A DNA stretch of 64,000 nt from SZUA-36 sp963749115 (GCA_963749115.1 CAVVLP010000015.1:62001-126000), one strand, 5' to 3'. Positions 18,989 through 28,581 are shown, counted from the stretch's first letter. Program-made: numbers and translations. The notes: generated from the letters alone by a model not told the origin.

Positions 18989-19532
18989 TCAGTCCATATC
19001 CAGGTCGACATTCACATCAAACTTATCCATCACCTGTGCCAGTTCAGCAGGGTTCAATTGACCGATAACATTTACAAACACGGCCTCTTCTTCATCCACC
19101 ACCATGACGGTCATGCCTTCCATGTTGCCATCTATTGCTTTCATATAGACCAGGACCTGCTCGTCGTCCTCGTTGACCTGCACAATCGGCTCCCATCCGG
19201 AGGACTTAAGATTGACTCTTGGTTTCGCTAAACTGGTCCCGGGCGGCATCAGTGTTTTCTTCAATTGAAAATATCTGCACCCGTATGCCCTTGAGCTTGG
19301 AAATCATCTCCGAGGTTTCCGGGCTTTCTGATGAGCTCATCATGCCGACAAAGTTGAGCATGGTTCCACCCAGGTTAATCGTGATTTTAGGCTCACCATA
19401 GGTGGCTGACAGGTCACCAAAATCGACGTATCCCGCCAGATTTTTCAATTCGTCTTCCTGCGCCAGGGCTGGAAGTGCGAGTAATGTGCAAAATAACCCG
19501 ATAACAAACTTATTCATTAATAAACGTTTCAT
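18989..19532 (-). CDS. DUF4252 family secreted protein (one frameshift)
   Basis: About 180 residues after joining two frames. It has a signal peptide (MNKFVIGLFCTLLALPALAQ) and the DUF4252 core: INLGGTMLNFVGMM, ISKLKGIRVQIFSIEE, SSGWEPIVQVNEDDEQVLVY and GMTVMVVDEEEAVFVNVIGQL. The frame breaks near 19212-19218 after SETKSQ and resumes LKSSGWEP; one surplus T explains it. It sits between the anti-sigma gene and its paralogue, with a 3-nt gap or less on each side in the repaired reading. Confidence 0.82.
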
Positions 19533-20047
19533 GCTTCTTTCTCCTTGGAGTTTAAATTCTGTGATTTGATGACCCTGTTGACCGAATCGGTCACTGCGTC
19601 TGCCATCGTATGACCAACACTTGATTCAATTTCGCGCCCGGTAATGGCACCGGCTTTGTCGAGGTAGGCAAAAGCTATTGCCATTTCCTGGCGGGCCCTG
19701 GCAACCTCACTTGCTGAAGGCGTGTCCGGTTGCATCAGGCTGACAACGATGACCACCAGCGGTATGGCTGCAAGCGCCATCGCCCAGCGGGGCTGTAACA
19801 GGCTGAATACCGGCGCGGGGCGATGTTCACGTGGGATCGCACGCAGACGCTTCCTGAGACTATCCGGTGCACGCTCAACACGAATGGCATCCATTTCCAG
19901 TTGAAGCTGATACGCCTCAATGATGGCTCGTGCCAGTTCGCGATCATCCGATGCTTCCACTTTGAGCAGTTCCGCATCAGTTGCGCTCAATTCACCATCC
20001 ATCAGTGCATTGATCAGATCTTCCCGTTTTTCATCATATTCATTCAT
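19529..20047 (-). CDS. Putative anti-sigma factor (single-pass membrane protein)
   Basis: A 172-residue protein. Residues 1-60 are a soluble acidic N-terminus (EDLINALMDGELSATDAELLKVEASDD), typical of anti-sigma domains. One transmembrane helix follows near residues 88-105 (WAMALAAIPLVVIVVSLM), then a periplasmic tail. Its start overlaps the end of the ECF sigma gene by 4 nt, so translation is coupled. This pairing, rather than a catalytic motif, supports the anti-sigma call. Confidence 0.75.
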   Translation of the reverse strand: MNEYDEKREDLINALMDGELSATDAELLKVEASDDRELARAIIEAYQLQLEMDAIRVERAPDSLRKRLRAIPREHRPAPVFSLLQPRWAMALAAIPLVVIVVSLMQPDTPSASEVARARQEMAIAFAYLDKAGAITGREIESSVGHTMADAVTDSVNRVIKSQNLNSKEKEA

Positions 20048-20532
20048 GGTCTTACCTCGGCCAGTTGCTCCCGCAACTGCTTTCTCGCACGGTGCAGGTA
20101 GGTTTTAACCTGCGCCAAATTCAATTCCAGCATACCGGCTACTTCCTCGTAGCTGTGCTGATTCACATCCCGTAAAACGACCAGCGACCGGTAGGGCTCC
20201 TTCAGTCCACCAATGGCCCGCTTTAACCACTCCCGGGTTTCACTGGCTGCCAAGCCCTGCATGGGTCCGCTGACATCACCGGTCATGTAGCTTTCGTCAA
20301 ACTCCACGTTATACCTTCTGCGCCTGAGGCGATCGAGACAACCATTGCGGGTGACTTTCATCAACCAGGCCTTAACGCGCTCGGGGTCGATGCTGTCCCG
20401 GTTGTCCCAGAGTTTCACAAATGCTTCCTGCGTGGCATCTTCAGCCTCCTGGGCGTCTTTCAATATATAACGCGCCACCGTCCAGGCTTGATCCTGATAA
20501 TCCTTCACCCATTGACGGTATTTTTTACTCAT
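20044..20532 (-). CDS. ECF-type RNA polymerase sigma factor
   Basis: A 162-residue group IV sigma factor with region 2 (ARYILKDAQEAEDATQEAFVKLWDNRDSID, WLMKVTRNGCLDRLRRRR) and region 4 (LKEPYRSLVVLRDVNQHSYEEVAGML, NLAQVKTYLHRARKQLREQL). It is the first gene of an operon with a putative anti-sigma factor and two DUF4252 proteins. This resembles envelope-stress or unknown-signal ECF operons. It is divergent from the DksA-like gene. Confidence 0.93.
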   Translation of the reverse strand: MSKKYRQWVKDYQDQAWTVARYILKDAQEAEDATQEAFVKLWDNRDSIDPERVKAWLMKVTRNGCLDRLRRRRYNVEFDESYMTGDVSGPMQGLAASETREWLKRAIGGLKEPYRSLVVLRDVNQHSYEEVAGMLELNLAQVKTYLHRARKQLREQLAEVRP

Positions 20533-20635
20533 GTCACCAGAATAAACGTAACCTGGAAGAAATGGTTACAGACTTTGTTAATATATCTTCAAGAATTTTC
20601 ATACGGATTGGAGCCAATCTCCACCAGGATGCGCG

Positions 20636-20987
20636 ATGGACTTGTCAGAAACAAGATCTGCAACGCCTTAAATTATTACTGATTAAACAAAAACAGGAGT
20701 TGCTCAAGGCGGGTGAAACCGGTCAGCAGGCTGAAGAAATTGTCGAGTTGGATCAGGCCCGCGTAGGACGCTTATCACGCATGGACGCTTTGCAGGCACA
20801 GGAAATGTCACGCGAAACCGGTCGCCGCCGGCGACAGCACCTGGTAGAAATTGACGCGGCACTCACACGGATTGAGAGTGGTGAGTATGGAAACTGTTTT
20901 GAGTGCGGTGAACTCATCATCCCTGGTCGTCTTTCAGCAGACCCTGCTATCACACTTTGTATAAGCTGTGCGGAGGCCCTGGAATAG
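20636..20987 (+). CDS. TraR/DksA-type zinc-finger protein (probable frameshift near the start)
   Basis: RNA-polymerase-binding transcription factor relative of about 116 residues. The C4 zinc finger is clear (GNCFECGELIIPGRLSADPAITLCISCAEALE), preceded by a coiled coil (QAEEIVELDQARVGRLSRMDALQAQEMS). The best start is ATG 20636 with AGGA 6 nt upstream. It reads MDLSE and then needs one surplus A removed near 20648 to continue as QDLQRLKLLLIKQKQELL. Without that correction the frame opens further upstream at ATG 20562. I favour the frameshift reading. Confidence 0.8.
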
Positions 20988-21062
20988 AGTCAAGATTGCC
21001 GCACTTTTCCACTTATTGAAGCTGAATTCTTTCGGCCGCAAAAAAAACAAATTCCGATAGCC

Positions 21063-21091
21063 CTTGAAAAGAAGTCGTCATATCCCCAACT
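21063..21091 (+). promoter_or_regulatory. Heat-shock (sigma32-type) promoter of groESL
   Basis: CTTGAAA at 21063-21069, then a 14-nt spacer, then CCCCAACT from 21084. This closely fits the sigma32 consensus of CTTGAAA and CCCCATNT. It lies about 120 nt upstream of groES. No CIRCE operator is seen. Confidence 0.8.
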
Positions 21092-21211
21092 CTGCTTGCA
21101 GGCTGCAGACTACAAGACTTTATTGAGTCCACAGGCAACTAACAGTCCGGAACGGTAAAACCGTTGCGGTTTAATGTTTAATTAATTGACAAATTTTTGG
21201 GAGAAATTTCG

Positions 21212-21499
21212 ATGAAACTCCGTCCACTACATGATCGTGTGATTGTGAAACGTATGGAAGAAGAACGTATGTCCTCTGGCGGCATCGTGATTCCTGACTC
21301 AGCTACAGAAAAACCGGTCCGCGGCGAAGTGCTTGCGGTAGGTAATGGCAAAATTCTCGATAACGGTGAAAAGCGCGCGCTTGATATCAATGTTGGAGAT
21401 ACCATCCTGTTCGGCAAGTACTCGGGTACAGAGGTAAAGGTAGATGGCGAAGAACTGCTCGTCATGCGCGAAGAAGACATTATGGCGGTTGTCGAATAA
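21212..21499 (+). CDS. groES: Co-chaperonin GroES
   Basis: A 95-residue lid of the GroEL chamber. It starts MKLRPLHDRVIVKRMEEERMS at ATG 21212, with GGGAGA 8 nt upstream. The mobile loop is SGGIVIPDSATEKPVRGEVLAVG, and the C-terminal half ends KVDGEELLVMREEDIMAVVE. groEL follows after 45 nt in the same direction, and a sigma32-type promoter precedes it. Confidence 0.97.
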   Translation: MKLRPLHDRVIVKRMEEERMSSGGIVIPDSATEKPVRGEVLAVGNGKILDNGEKRALDINVGDTILFGKYSGTEVKVDGEELLVMREEDIMAVVE

Positions 21500-21544
21500 C
21501 GACAACCCTTTTCATTTATCGAATGAATTATTGAGGATTAGACA

Positions 21545-23200
21545 ATGAGTGCAAAAGATGTACGTTTTGGTGAAGACGCCCGTAGCAAAATGCTACATGG
21601 CGTTAACATTCTGGCCGATGCCGTCAAGATAACGCTCGGTCCCAAGGGCCGTAATGTGGTACTGGACAAGAGCTTTGGATCTCCGACCGTTACCAAAGAT
21701 GGTGTTTCCGTAGCTAAAGAAATCGAACTGGAAAACAAATTTGAAAATATGGGTGCACAGATGGTCAAGGAAGTTGCTTCCAAGACCTCTGATGTGGCCG
21801 GTGACGGTACCACCACCGCAACCGTATTGGCCCAGGCCATGTTGCGTGAGGGTTTGAAGGCTGTTGCTGCCGGTATGAACCCGATGGATTTGAAGCGCGG
21901 TCTGGATAAAGCCGTTCTTGCTGCTGTTGAAAAATTGCACGATCTTTCAACCCCGTGTACTGACAACACCGCGATTGCGCAGGTTGGCTCAATTTCAGCC
22001 AACTCTGATACTGAAATCGGTGAATTGATTGCTGAAGCCATGAATAAGGTCGGCAAAGAAGGTGTTATCACCGTTGAAGATGCTTCCGGCCTGACCAATG
22101 AACTGGATGTGGTTGAAGGTATGCAGTTTGATCGTGGTTACCTGTCACCCTACTTTATCAATGACCAGTCAACCATGAGTGTTGAGTTGGAAAACCCTTA
22201 TATCCTGCTGCACGACAAGAAGATCAGCAATGTTCGTGACCTGCTTCCGGTGCTTGAAGCCGTTGCCAAGTCCGGCAATCCGCTGTTGATCGTGGCTGAA
22301 GATGTTGAAGGTGAGGCCCTGGCCACCCTGGTGGTTAACTCCATCCGCGGTATCGTTAAAGTTTGCGCGGTCAAGGCACCGGGCTTCGGCGATCGCCGCA
22401 AAGCCATGCTGGAAGATATCGCTGTGTTGACCGGTGCCACCGTGATCGCAGAGGAAGTGGGTCTTTCACTGGAAAAAGCCACGCTGGAAGAGCTTGGTTC
22501 TGCCAAGAAAATCCAGATCACCAAGGAGAACACCACGATTATTGACGGCGCTGGCAGTAGCGAAGCGATTTCCAGCCGTGTTAACCAGGTTCGTGCACAG
22601 ATCGAGGAAGCTACTTCTGACTACGATCGTGAAAAACTGCAGGAACGCGTTGCCAAGCTGGCAGGCGGTGTTGCCGTTATCAAGGTTGGTGCAGCGACTG
22701 AAGTCGAAATGAAAGAAAAGAAAGCACGCGTCGAAGATGCCTTGCACGCGACCCGTGCAGCGGTTGAAGAAGGTGTTGTACCCGGTGGTGGTGTTGCCCT
22801 GGTTCGCGCACTTGAGTCTGTTAAAGGCTTGCAAGGTGACAACGATGACCAGAACGTTGGTATCACTATCGCCTGCCGGGCCATGGAAGAACCATTACGC
22901 CAGATCGTCGCCAACGCAGGTGAAGAAGGCTCTGTTGTACTGAACGACGTAAAGCACGGTGAAGGTAACTATGGTTACAACGCGGCGACCGGTGAATACG
23001 CCGATATGATTGAAGCCGGTATTCTTGATCCGACCAAGGTGACCCGCTCTGCCCTGCAGAACGCGGCATCTATTGCCGGCCTGATGATTACCACTGAAGC
23101 CATGGTTGCTGACGCACCCAAGGATGATGCTGCTCCTGATATGGGTGGCGGTATGGGTGGTGGCATGGGCGGTATGGGTGGCATGGGCGGCATGATGTAA
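21545..23200 (+). CDS. groEL: Chaperonin GroEL
   Basis: A 551-residue chaperonin, of normal length. It has the ATP-binding VAGDGTTTATVLAQ, LGPKGRNVVLDKSFG, the GroEL signature AAVEEGVVPGGGVAL, and the C-terminal GGM repeat tail (MGGGMGGGMGGMGGMGGMM). It forms a two-gene operon with groES and ends at a strong terminator. Only one copy is visible in the window. Confidence 0.98.
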   Translation: MSAKDVRFGEDARSKMLHGVNILADAVKITLGPKGRNVVLDKSFGSPTVTKDGVSVAKEIELENKFENMGAQMVKEVASKTSDVAGDGTTTATVLAQAMLREGLKAVAAGMNPMDLKRGLDKAVLAAVEKLHDLSTPCTDNTAIAQVGSISANSDTEIGELIAEAMNKVGKEGVITVEDASGLTNELDVVEGMQFDRGYLSPYFINDQSTMSVELENPYILLHDKKISNVRDLLPVLEAVAKSGNPLLIVAEDVEGEALATLVVNSIRGIVKVCAVKAPGFGDRRKAMLEDIAVLTGATVIAEEVGLSLEKATLEELGSAKKIQITKENTTIIDGAGSSEAISSRVNQVRAQIEEATSDYDREKLQERVAKLAGGVAVIKVGAATEVEMKEKKARVEDALHATRAAVEEGVVPGGGVALVRALESVKGLQGDNDDQNVGITIACRAMEEPLRQIVANAGEEGSVVLNDVKHGEGNYGYNAATGEYADMIEAGILDPTKVTRSALQNAASIAGLMITTEAMVADAPKDDAAPDMGGGMGGGMGGMGGMGGMM

Positions 23201-23226
23201 TCATGTAGTTCAAACCCAAGCTGAAT

Positions 23227-23258
23227 AAAAAACCCCGCCAACAGGCGGGGTTTTTTTT
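23227..23258 (+). terminator. Rho-independent terminator of groESL
   Basis: Stem CCCCGCC (23233-23239) pairs with GGCGGGG (23244-23250) across a 4-nt loop, flanked by A6 and followed by T8. It lies 26 nt after the groEL stop. Confidence 0.93.
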
Positions 23259-23296
23259 GGTCTTTATATTCAGGCTTCCGCGACTATACTCTACGC

Positions 23297-25936
23297 ATGT
23301 CGTCAAGCAGCCAAAACCCCATCCTCGAGTTCAGTCCTTTTCTGGATCAGCTGATATCACGCCACCCGGACTGGTTTGAAGAATTACAGTCGTCCGGACG
23401 ACTGGAAAACACCAGTCCCCCCGCCTCTGATCAACTGGCAACTCTGATCCAGGAAAAAGGCCTGGATCCCGCCCTGCGACAGTTTCGAAACCGGGAGATG
23501 ATGCGCTTGATCTGGCGCGACCTGAGCGAACTTGCACCGGTGGATGAAATACTCACTGACCTGAGTACGCTTGCGGACATTTGCCTGCAAGCCGCAGTCA
23601 ATTTTCATAGCCGGGTGCTAGAAGAAAAACACGGCATACCGCGAGGCCCGGATGGCCGGTCCCAGAAACTCATTATCATTGGACTCGGCAAACTCGGTGG
23701 CCGCGAGCTTAACCTGTCTTCTGATGTCGATATTATTTTTTGTTACCCGGAGCGTGGTGAATGCGATGGTCGTCGTGGTTTATCGAATGAACAGTTTTTT
23801 ACACGTCTGTCCCGCAGCGTAATACGAAGCCTGTCCGGGATAACGGCCGATGGTTTTTGTTTTCGTGTGGATACCCGCTTACGGCCATTCGGGGATTCCG
23901 GTCCGCTGGTCAGCAGTTTTGCAGCGCTCGAGCAATATTATCAACGTGAGGGGCGTGATTGGGAGCGATACGCATTGATAAAGGCGCGTCCGGTTGCAGG
24001 AGACATTGTTTCCGGCAAGCAACTACTGGGAATATTAAAACCATTTGTTTACCGTCGCTATATAGACTTCGGCGCCATTGAGGCCTTGCAGGAAATGCAT
24101 GCAAATGTCCGCGAAGATGCCTTGCGTAATGACCGCCTGGATGACATCAAACGGGGCCCGGGTGGTATTCGCGAGATTGAATTCCTGGTGCAGACTTTCC
24201 AGTTGCTTCGGGGCGGACGGGAACCCGATTTACAAACACCTTCGATTTTCAGGGCGGCAACCAAGCTGCACAAGTTAAAAATACTTTCGAATGAAGCGGT
24301 TTCAGAGCTACTGGCTGCCTATCGATTTTTACGAAAAACAGAAAACCGCATCCAGGCTTTGCACGATCAGCAAACCCACCAGGTTCCGGCAGGTGAAGAT
24401 GGTTTGAGAGTCGCCCGGGCCATGGGTTTTAAGGATATGCCGGATTTCAGGGTCGCGCTTGAGCAGACACGAAACAAGGTAAAAGCCCTGTTCGAACAAA
24501 GCTTGCCACAAGCTGGTGAACCCGCTGATGACACGAACCCTTGGCATGCTTACTGGCAAAGGATGCGACATAGTGACCAGGAACCAAGCCAGGATGTCTC
24601 CAACTGGAAGCCATTATCAGGTTTTGTCAAACGACTGAGCCGGCTTTCACTCAGCCAGCGTGCATCCCGGCGTTTGGATCAGTTTATGCCGTTGTTGCTG
24701 GAGAGCTTCGACGACTTGTCACCGGATGATGCAGTCGTCCACCGGGTTCTCGACCTGGTTTCTTCAATATGCAGACGCAGCGCCTATTTATCACTACTTG
24801 TGCAGAACCCGGATGCCAGCAAGCGTATGCTGGAGTTGTTCACAGCCAGCAAACGTGTTGCTGAAACAGTGACTCGCTACCCCGCATTACTGGATGAACT
24901 GATAGACCCAAGCCTTGGTGCCTATCCACCCACAGGGAAAGATATTCAGACCGGTGTTCAGCGGGTTTTGAATGGCAGCAACGATACCGAAACAACACTG
25001 CAGGACCTGAACTACTTTAAACAGATGATCAATCTGAGAGTTGCAGTGGCCGTTATGAAATTAACAATGTCGGCTTTTGAGGCCAGCTTTGCGTTGAGCA
25101 AGCTTGCCGAAAACCTGGTGCAGGCCGTTCTGTCCTTATCCCGACTTGAAATGATAAGCCGTCATGGCCACTTACCCGGCCCTGAGCTTGCCGTCATTGC
25201 CTACGGTAGCCTGGGCGCCTGTGCGCTGGGTTTTGATTCCGACCTGGATCTGATTTTTCTGTTCCAACCCACGACTTCAATGTCTGACGGTCCACGTCCG
25301 CTGTCGGCTGAGCGCTACCACACCAATGTTGCGCGCCGTATGCTTAGCCTGATGTCGGCAACGACTCCCTCAGGACGTTTGTACAGCATCGATGCCAGGC
25401 TACGACCCAACGGCAGGGCTGGTTTGCTGGTCTCCAGCGTAGATGCGTTTAACCGCTACCAGTTGGAAGAGGCCTGGGTCTGGGAATTACAGGCGTTAAC
25501 ACGTGCCAGACCTTTTACCGGTGACACGCAAACCGCCAGTAAATTTGTTTCCATTCGGCAAAACGTGCTAACGAGGGTTCGAGACAAGGCCTTAATCAAA
25601 TCTGAAGTACTGGCCATGCGGAAGCGGATACGTAATGAACATGGCATGACCAACGCGCTCAAGCATGGCCACGGCGGCTTACTCGATATCGAGTTTATAG
25701 TGCAATTGGGGTTGCTACTTAACGCTGGCGAGTATCCAGAAGTGATCAAATCTACGCAAACAGGCCCCCAGTTGCAGGCTTTGCATGATTGTGGCTGGAT
25801 AGACGCTAATACTTTCAAAACACTGGACAGTGCATATGCGCAACTGAGTCACGCGCGACTGCAAGCTGCATTGGTCGATGATAGTGCCGGGCGCGAAGAC
25901 CACAGATCTGCTTGGTATCACGCAGGCATTATGTGA
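23297..25936 (+). CDS. glnE: Glutamine synthetase adenylyltransferase / deadenylase
   Basis: Bifunctional regulator that adds or removes AMP on glutamine synthetase in response to nitrogen status. At 879 residues it is slightly shorter than the E. coli protein but shows both nucleotidyltransferase domains: GLGKLGGRELNLSSDVDIIF near residue 129 and AYGSLGACALGFDSDLDLIFLF near 634. It also has RPFGDSGPLV, RPNGRAGLLV and the linker RDALRNDRLDDIKRGPGGIREIEF. The reading frame is intact over 2.6 kb, unlike many neighbours. Confidence 0.95.
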   Translation: MSSSSQNPILEFSPFLDQLISRHPDWFEELQSSGRLENTSPPASDQLATLIQEKGLDPALRQFRNREMMRLIWRDLSELAPVDEILTDLSTLADICLQAAVNFHSRVLEEKHGIPRGPDGRSQKLIIIGLGKLGGRELNLSSDVDIIFCYPERGECDGRRGLSNEQFFTRLSRSVIRSLSGITADGFCFRVDTRLRPFGDSGPLVSSFAALEQYYQREGRDWERYALIKARPVAGDIVSGKQLLGILKPFVYRRYIDFGAIEALQEMHANVREDALRNDRLDDIKRGPGGIREIEFLVQTFQLLRGGREPDLQTPSIFRAATKLHKLKILSNEAVSELLAAYRFLRKTENRIQALHDQQTHQVPAGEDGLRVARAMGFKDMPDFRVALEQTRNKVKALFEQSLPQAGEPADDTNPWHAYWQRMRHSDQEPSQDVSNWKPLSGFVKRLSRLSLSQRASRRLDQFMPLLLESFDDLSPDDAVVHRVLDLVSSICRRSAYLSLLVQNPDASKRMLELFTASKRVAETVTRYPALLDELIDPSLGAYPPTGKDIQTGVQRVLNGSNDTETTLQDLNYFKQMINLRVAVAVMKLTMSAFEASFALSKLAENLVQAVLSLSRLEMISRHGHLPGPELAVIAYGSLGACALGFDSDLDLIFLFQPTTSMSDGPRPLSAERYHTNVARRMLSLMSATTPSGRLYSIDARLRPNGRAGLLVSSVDAFNRYQLEEAWVWELQALTRARPFTGDTQTASKFVSIRQNVLTRVRDKALIKSEVLAMRKRIRNEHGMTNALKHGHGGLLDIEFIVQLGLLLNAGEYPEVIKSTQTGPQLQALHDCGWIDANTFKTLDSAYAQLSHARLQAALVDDSAGREDHRSAWYHAGIM

Positions 25937-25970
25937 TGAGATATTGGGGTAGAATACACTTTCCTTTTTT

Positions 25971-26192
25971 GTGGAGATGAATGTGACTCATCGCACCGAC
26001 GCTCAGGATGACAGCCTGGAAAATGCAAACACTCAAACACGGGTTGAGGTAAGTCGCGCTGACCTGCCGTTTTCCTGCCCGCAACCCAATCAGAAAATCT
26101 GGGATGCTCACCCGCGCGTTTATCTACCCATTGAAGAAAGCGGTGAAGCTTCCTGTCCGTATTGTGGTACACATTACGTATTAAAAGACTAA
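25971..26192 (+). CDS. Zinc-finger (CHCC-type) domain protein
   Basis: A small protein of about 70 residues ending in the CHCC zinc-finger pattern: LPFSCPQPNQKIWDAHPRVYLPIEESGEASCPYCGTHYVL, with Cys, His and CxxC ligands. Family members include subunits or assembly factors of complex I and small proteins of unknown role. The start is ambiguous: GTG 25971, ATG 25977 or GTG 25983. The last has GGAG at a good distance. It lies just upstream of the LPS glycosyltransferase. Confidence 0.82.
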   Translation: MEMNVTHRTDAQDDSLENANTQTRVEVSRADLPFSCPQPNQKIWDAHPRVYLPIEESGEASCPYCGTHYVLKD

Positions 26193-26202
26193 ATCAGCCT
26201 TC

Positions 26203-27315
26203 ATGCACGTAGTACAGGCGCTTGTGTCTCTCGGTATTGGTGGATCAGAAATGGTTGCCGTCGAGACCACTGAATTCCTCCGTGCTGCGGGACACCGGGT
26301 CACCGTCGTTGCGGCCAACGGGCCATTGCTTAAACGGGTAAATGAAGCCGGGGCAGACTTTCTTGAGTGGCCGATCGGCCGTAAACGTCTTGGTACCTTG
26401 TCTTACATCCGGCAGTTACGCACCTGGTTACTCGATAACCCCGCGGATATTGTTCATGTACACTCCCGCCTGCCAGCCTGGATTTGCCATCTGGCGTTAC
26501 GCAAGTTGCCGGCAGAGAAACGGCCGGTTTTCATTACCTCGATGCATGGTCAATATTCGGTCAGCAGTTACAGTGCGATCATGGCCCGTGGCGACCAGGT
26601 GATCGCCGTTTCAAATCATATCCGCAACTACACCCTGAAAAATTACCTGCCACCGGATAGCCCGCAATTGCATACGGTTTATGGTGGCACCAGCCGTGAT
26701 GATTTCCCCTATGGATATCGACCTTCCGACGAATGGCTACAAAGTACCTACGCGGAATTTCCCCAGTTGAAAAACAAACGTATCCTGCTGCTGCCAGGTC
26801 GTCTGTCCCGCTATAAAGGGCATGCAACCTTCATCGAGTTAATGGCCGTGTTGCAATCGGAGTTTGATGATATTCATGCCGTAATTCTCGGCCGGGCAAA
26901 ACCAGGTTCACGTTATATCAATGAACTTGAGGGTCTGGCTGAACGGCATAAGTTAGTCGACAAGCTGACTTTCTGCGGTGTCAGAACAGATATGCGGGAC
27001 TGGATGACCGCTTCCAGCCTGGTGTTTAACCTGTGTAGCGACCCACCGGAAGCATTTGGCCGAACCGTACCGGAAGCACTATCGCTGGGTGTGCCGGTCA
27101 TTGCATGGGATCATGGCGGTGTTCACGAGGTGCTGCAGGAAATGTTTCCAACCGGTGCAGTTGAGCCGGATAACCTGCCGGCCCTGATACAGAAAACACG
27201 TGATTTTTTGAAGTGCACACCCGTGGTCGAGAAAAGTGATGCTTTTTCTCTAAAAGACTCAATGAATCAGACCATGAGCCTGTATCAATCGGTGTTAGGA
27301 GCCTGTCGGATTTAA
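26203..27315 (+). CDS. Glycosyltransferase family 4 (probable LPS/cell-surface)
   Basis: A 370-residue GT-B enzyme. The N-terminal part has SLGIGGSEMVAVETTEFLRAAGH, and the family-4 C-terminal domain has LLLPGRLSRYKGHATFIELM and the donor-binding EAFGRTVPEALSLGVPVIAWDHGGVHEVL. It starts 10 nt after the zinc-finger gene and is followed 18 nt later by an O-antigen ligase-like gene and then waaA. A role in building LPS core or O-chain is likely, but the sugar donor and acceptor are unknown. Confidence 0.9.
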   Translation: MHVVQALVSLGIGGSEMVAVETTEFLRAAGHRVTVVAANGPLLKRVNEAGADFLEWPIGRKRLGTLSYIRQLRTWLLDNPADIVHVHSRLPAWICHLALRKLPAEKRPVFITSMHGQYSVSSYSAIMARGDQVIAVSNHIRNYTLKNYLPPDSPQLHTVYGGTSRDDFPYGYRPSDEWLQSTYAEFPQLKNKRILLLPGRLSRYKGHATFIELMAVLQSEFDDIHAVILGRAKPGSRYINELEGLAERHKLVDKLTFCGVRTDMRDWMTASSLVFNLCSDPPEAFGRTVPEALSLGVPVIAWDHGGVHEVLQEMFPTGAVEPDNLPALIQKTRDFLKCTPVVEKSDAFSLKDSMNQTMSLYQSVLGACRI

Positions 27316-27333
27316 CATGGGAAAGGAAGACGG

Positions 27334-28578
27334 ATGAAATTACTGCTTAAACGATTGCGGGATGACTGGCCCTCGTGGTTGGTGGTGTCCTTTTTTGCAT
27401 TATTACCATTTGGCAGGTTGGCAGAAATTCCATTGTCAGCGTTCGCTTTGTGCCTGCCATTCCTGGCCCGTTCAGCAGAAAACCGTCAACGTCTCCGCCG
27501 GGTTTCTATCATCGTAATTCCTATTTTCCTGTGCTTCTGGCTGCCGATGGTGGTATCGAGCCTTGATTCCTATCTGCCACAAAAAAGCTGGGTTAGTTCT
27601 ATTGCCGCGCTACGCTACCTGGCCGCAGCGCTCAGTATGGCCATTTTATTGCGTGCCGATTCGGCTCGTTGGCGCGTGGTTCGCTGGACCTCTTATCTGC
27701 TCGTTTTTTGGGCTGTGGACGGTTTTGTGCAATTGATTTTTGGTGTTGATCTGTTCGGTATTGCAATGAACCCTGACCGGCTAAATGCGCTGTTCGTGCA
27801 AAAATACCAGTTTTTTGGACCCACCCTGGCGATGCTTTCACCATTGCTGCTGGAACACGCTCGCAGACACTGGCCAGCCTGGGCGTGGGTAGGCGCATTC
27901 ACATTGACGCTGGGTGCGGTTCTGATTGCCGGAATGCGTGCCGGTTGGCTTATCATGGGCCTGGTTCTGGTTGTCTACATGTGGTTGATGTTCAGACGCG
28001 AAAACCGTGAACTGAGAAAGGCCTCCTTATCTATTCCCGTATTTGTTTTCACTGCTATCATCGGCGCCTACCTGGTTTCACCTCTATTCCAGGCAAGGCT
28101 TGATCAGTCGCTGACAATTACACAAGGTTCAACCGAGGCTATCAGTACCGCGAGCAATCTGCGGATGCCCATTTTCAAAACCAGCCTGGCCATGTTCAAG
28201 GCACATCCGGTCAACGGTGTTGGTGTGCGGGCTTTCCCCAAGGCCTATTTGGAGTATGCAGCAGAAGACGACATCCATATCCAAAATTCAGGTGGTAAAT
28301 CAGGCGCGACACATGCACATAACCTGGTGCTCGAAGTCATGGCGGACACCGGTAGCCTTGGTTTGCTCTGCTTATTTGCAGGATTTGTGCTGGTATTGCA
28401 ATTTTGGCGTAAGATGACACCCGCCCGTCAAAACGAGGCCTTCCCTTTTGCGCTTGCGCTTGCACTGGTGCTTTTCCCGCTTAACTCTCATTTCGCATTG
28501 TATGGCACTTACATGTCATCGTTGATATGGATTCTGTTCGGTCTTTGGGCTGCTTGTATTGAGAACAACCCGGCATAA
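27334..28578 (+). CDS. O-antigen ligase / Wzy-type polymerase family membrane protein
   Basis: A 414-residue protein with about ten to twelve hydrophobic segments and one large periplasmic loop. That loop carries the family signature GVGVRAFPKAY, then THAHNLVLEVMADTGSLGLL. Members ligate O-antigen to lipid A core or polymerise O-units in the periplasm. Position between a GT4 gene and waaA supports an LPS role. Ligase and polymerase cannot be told apart from sequence alone. Confidence 0.87.
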   Translation: MKLLLKRLRDDWPSWLVVSFFALLPFGRLAEIPLSAFALCLPFLARSAENRQRLRRVSIIVIPIFLCFWLPMVVSSLDSYLPQKSWVSSIAALRYLAAALSMAILLRADSARWRVVRWTSYLLVFWAVDGFVQLIFGVDLFGIAMNPDRLNALFVQKYQFFGPTLAMLSPLLLEHARRHWPAWAWVGAFTLTLGAVLIAGMRAGWLIMGLVLVVYMWLMFRRENRELRKASLSIPVFVFTAIIGAYLVSPLFQARLDQSLTITQGSTEAISTASNLRMPIFKTSLAMFKAHPVNGVGVRAFPKAYLEYAAEDDIHIQNSGGKSGATHAHNLVLEVMADTGSLGLLCLFAGFVLVLQFWRKMTPARQNEAFPFALALALVLFPLNSHFALYGTYMSSLIWILFGLWAACIENNPA

Positions 28579-28581
28579 GCA

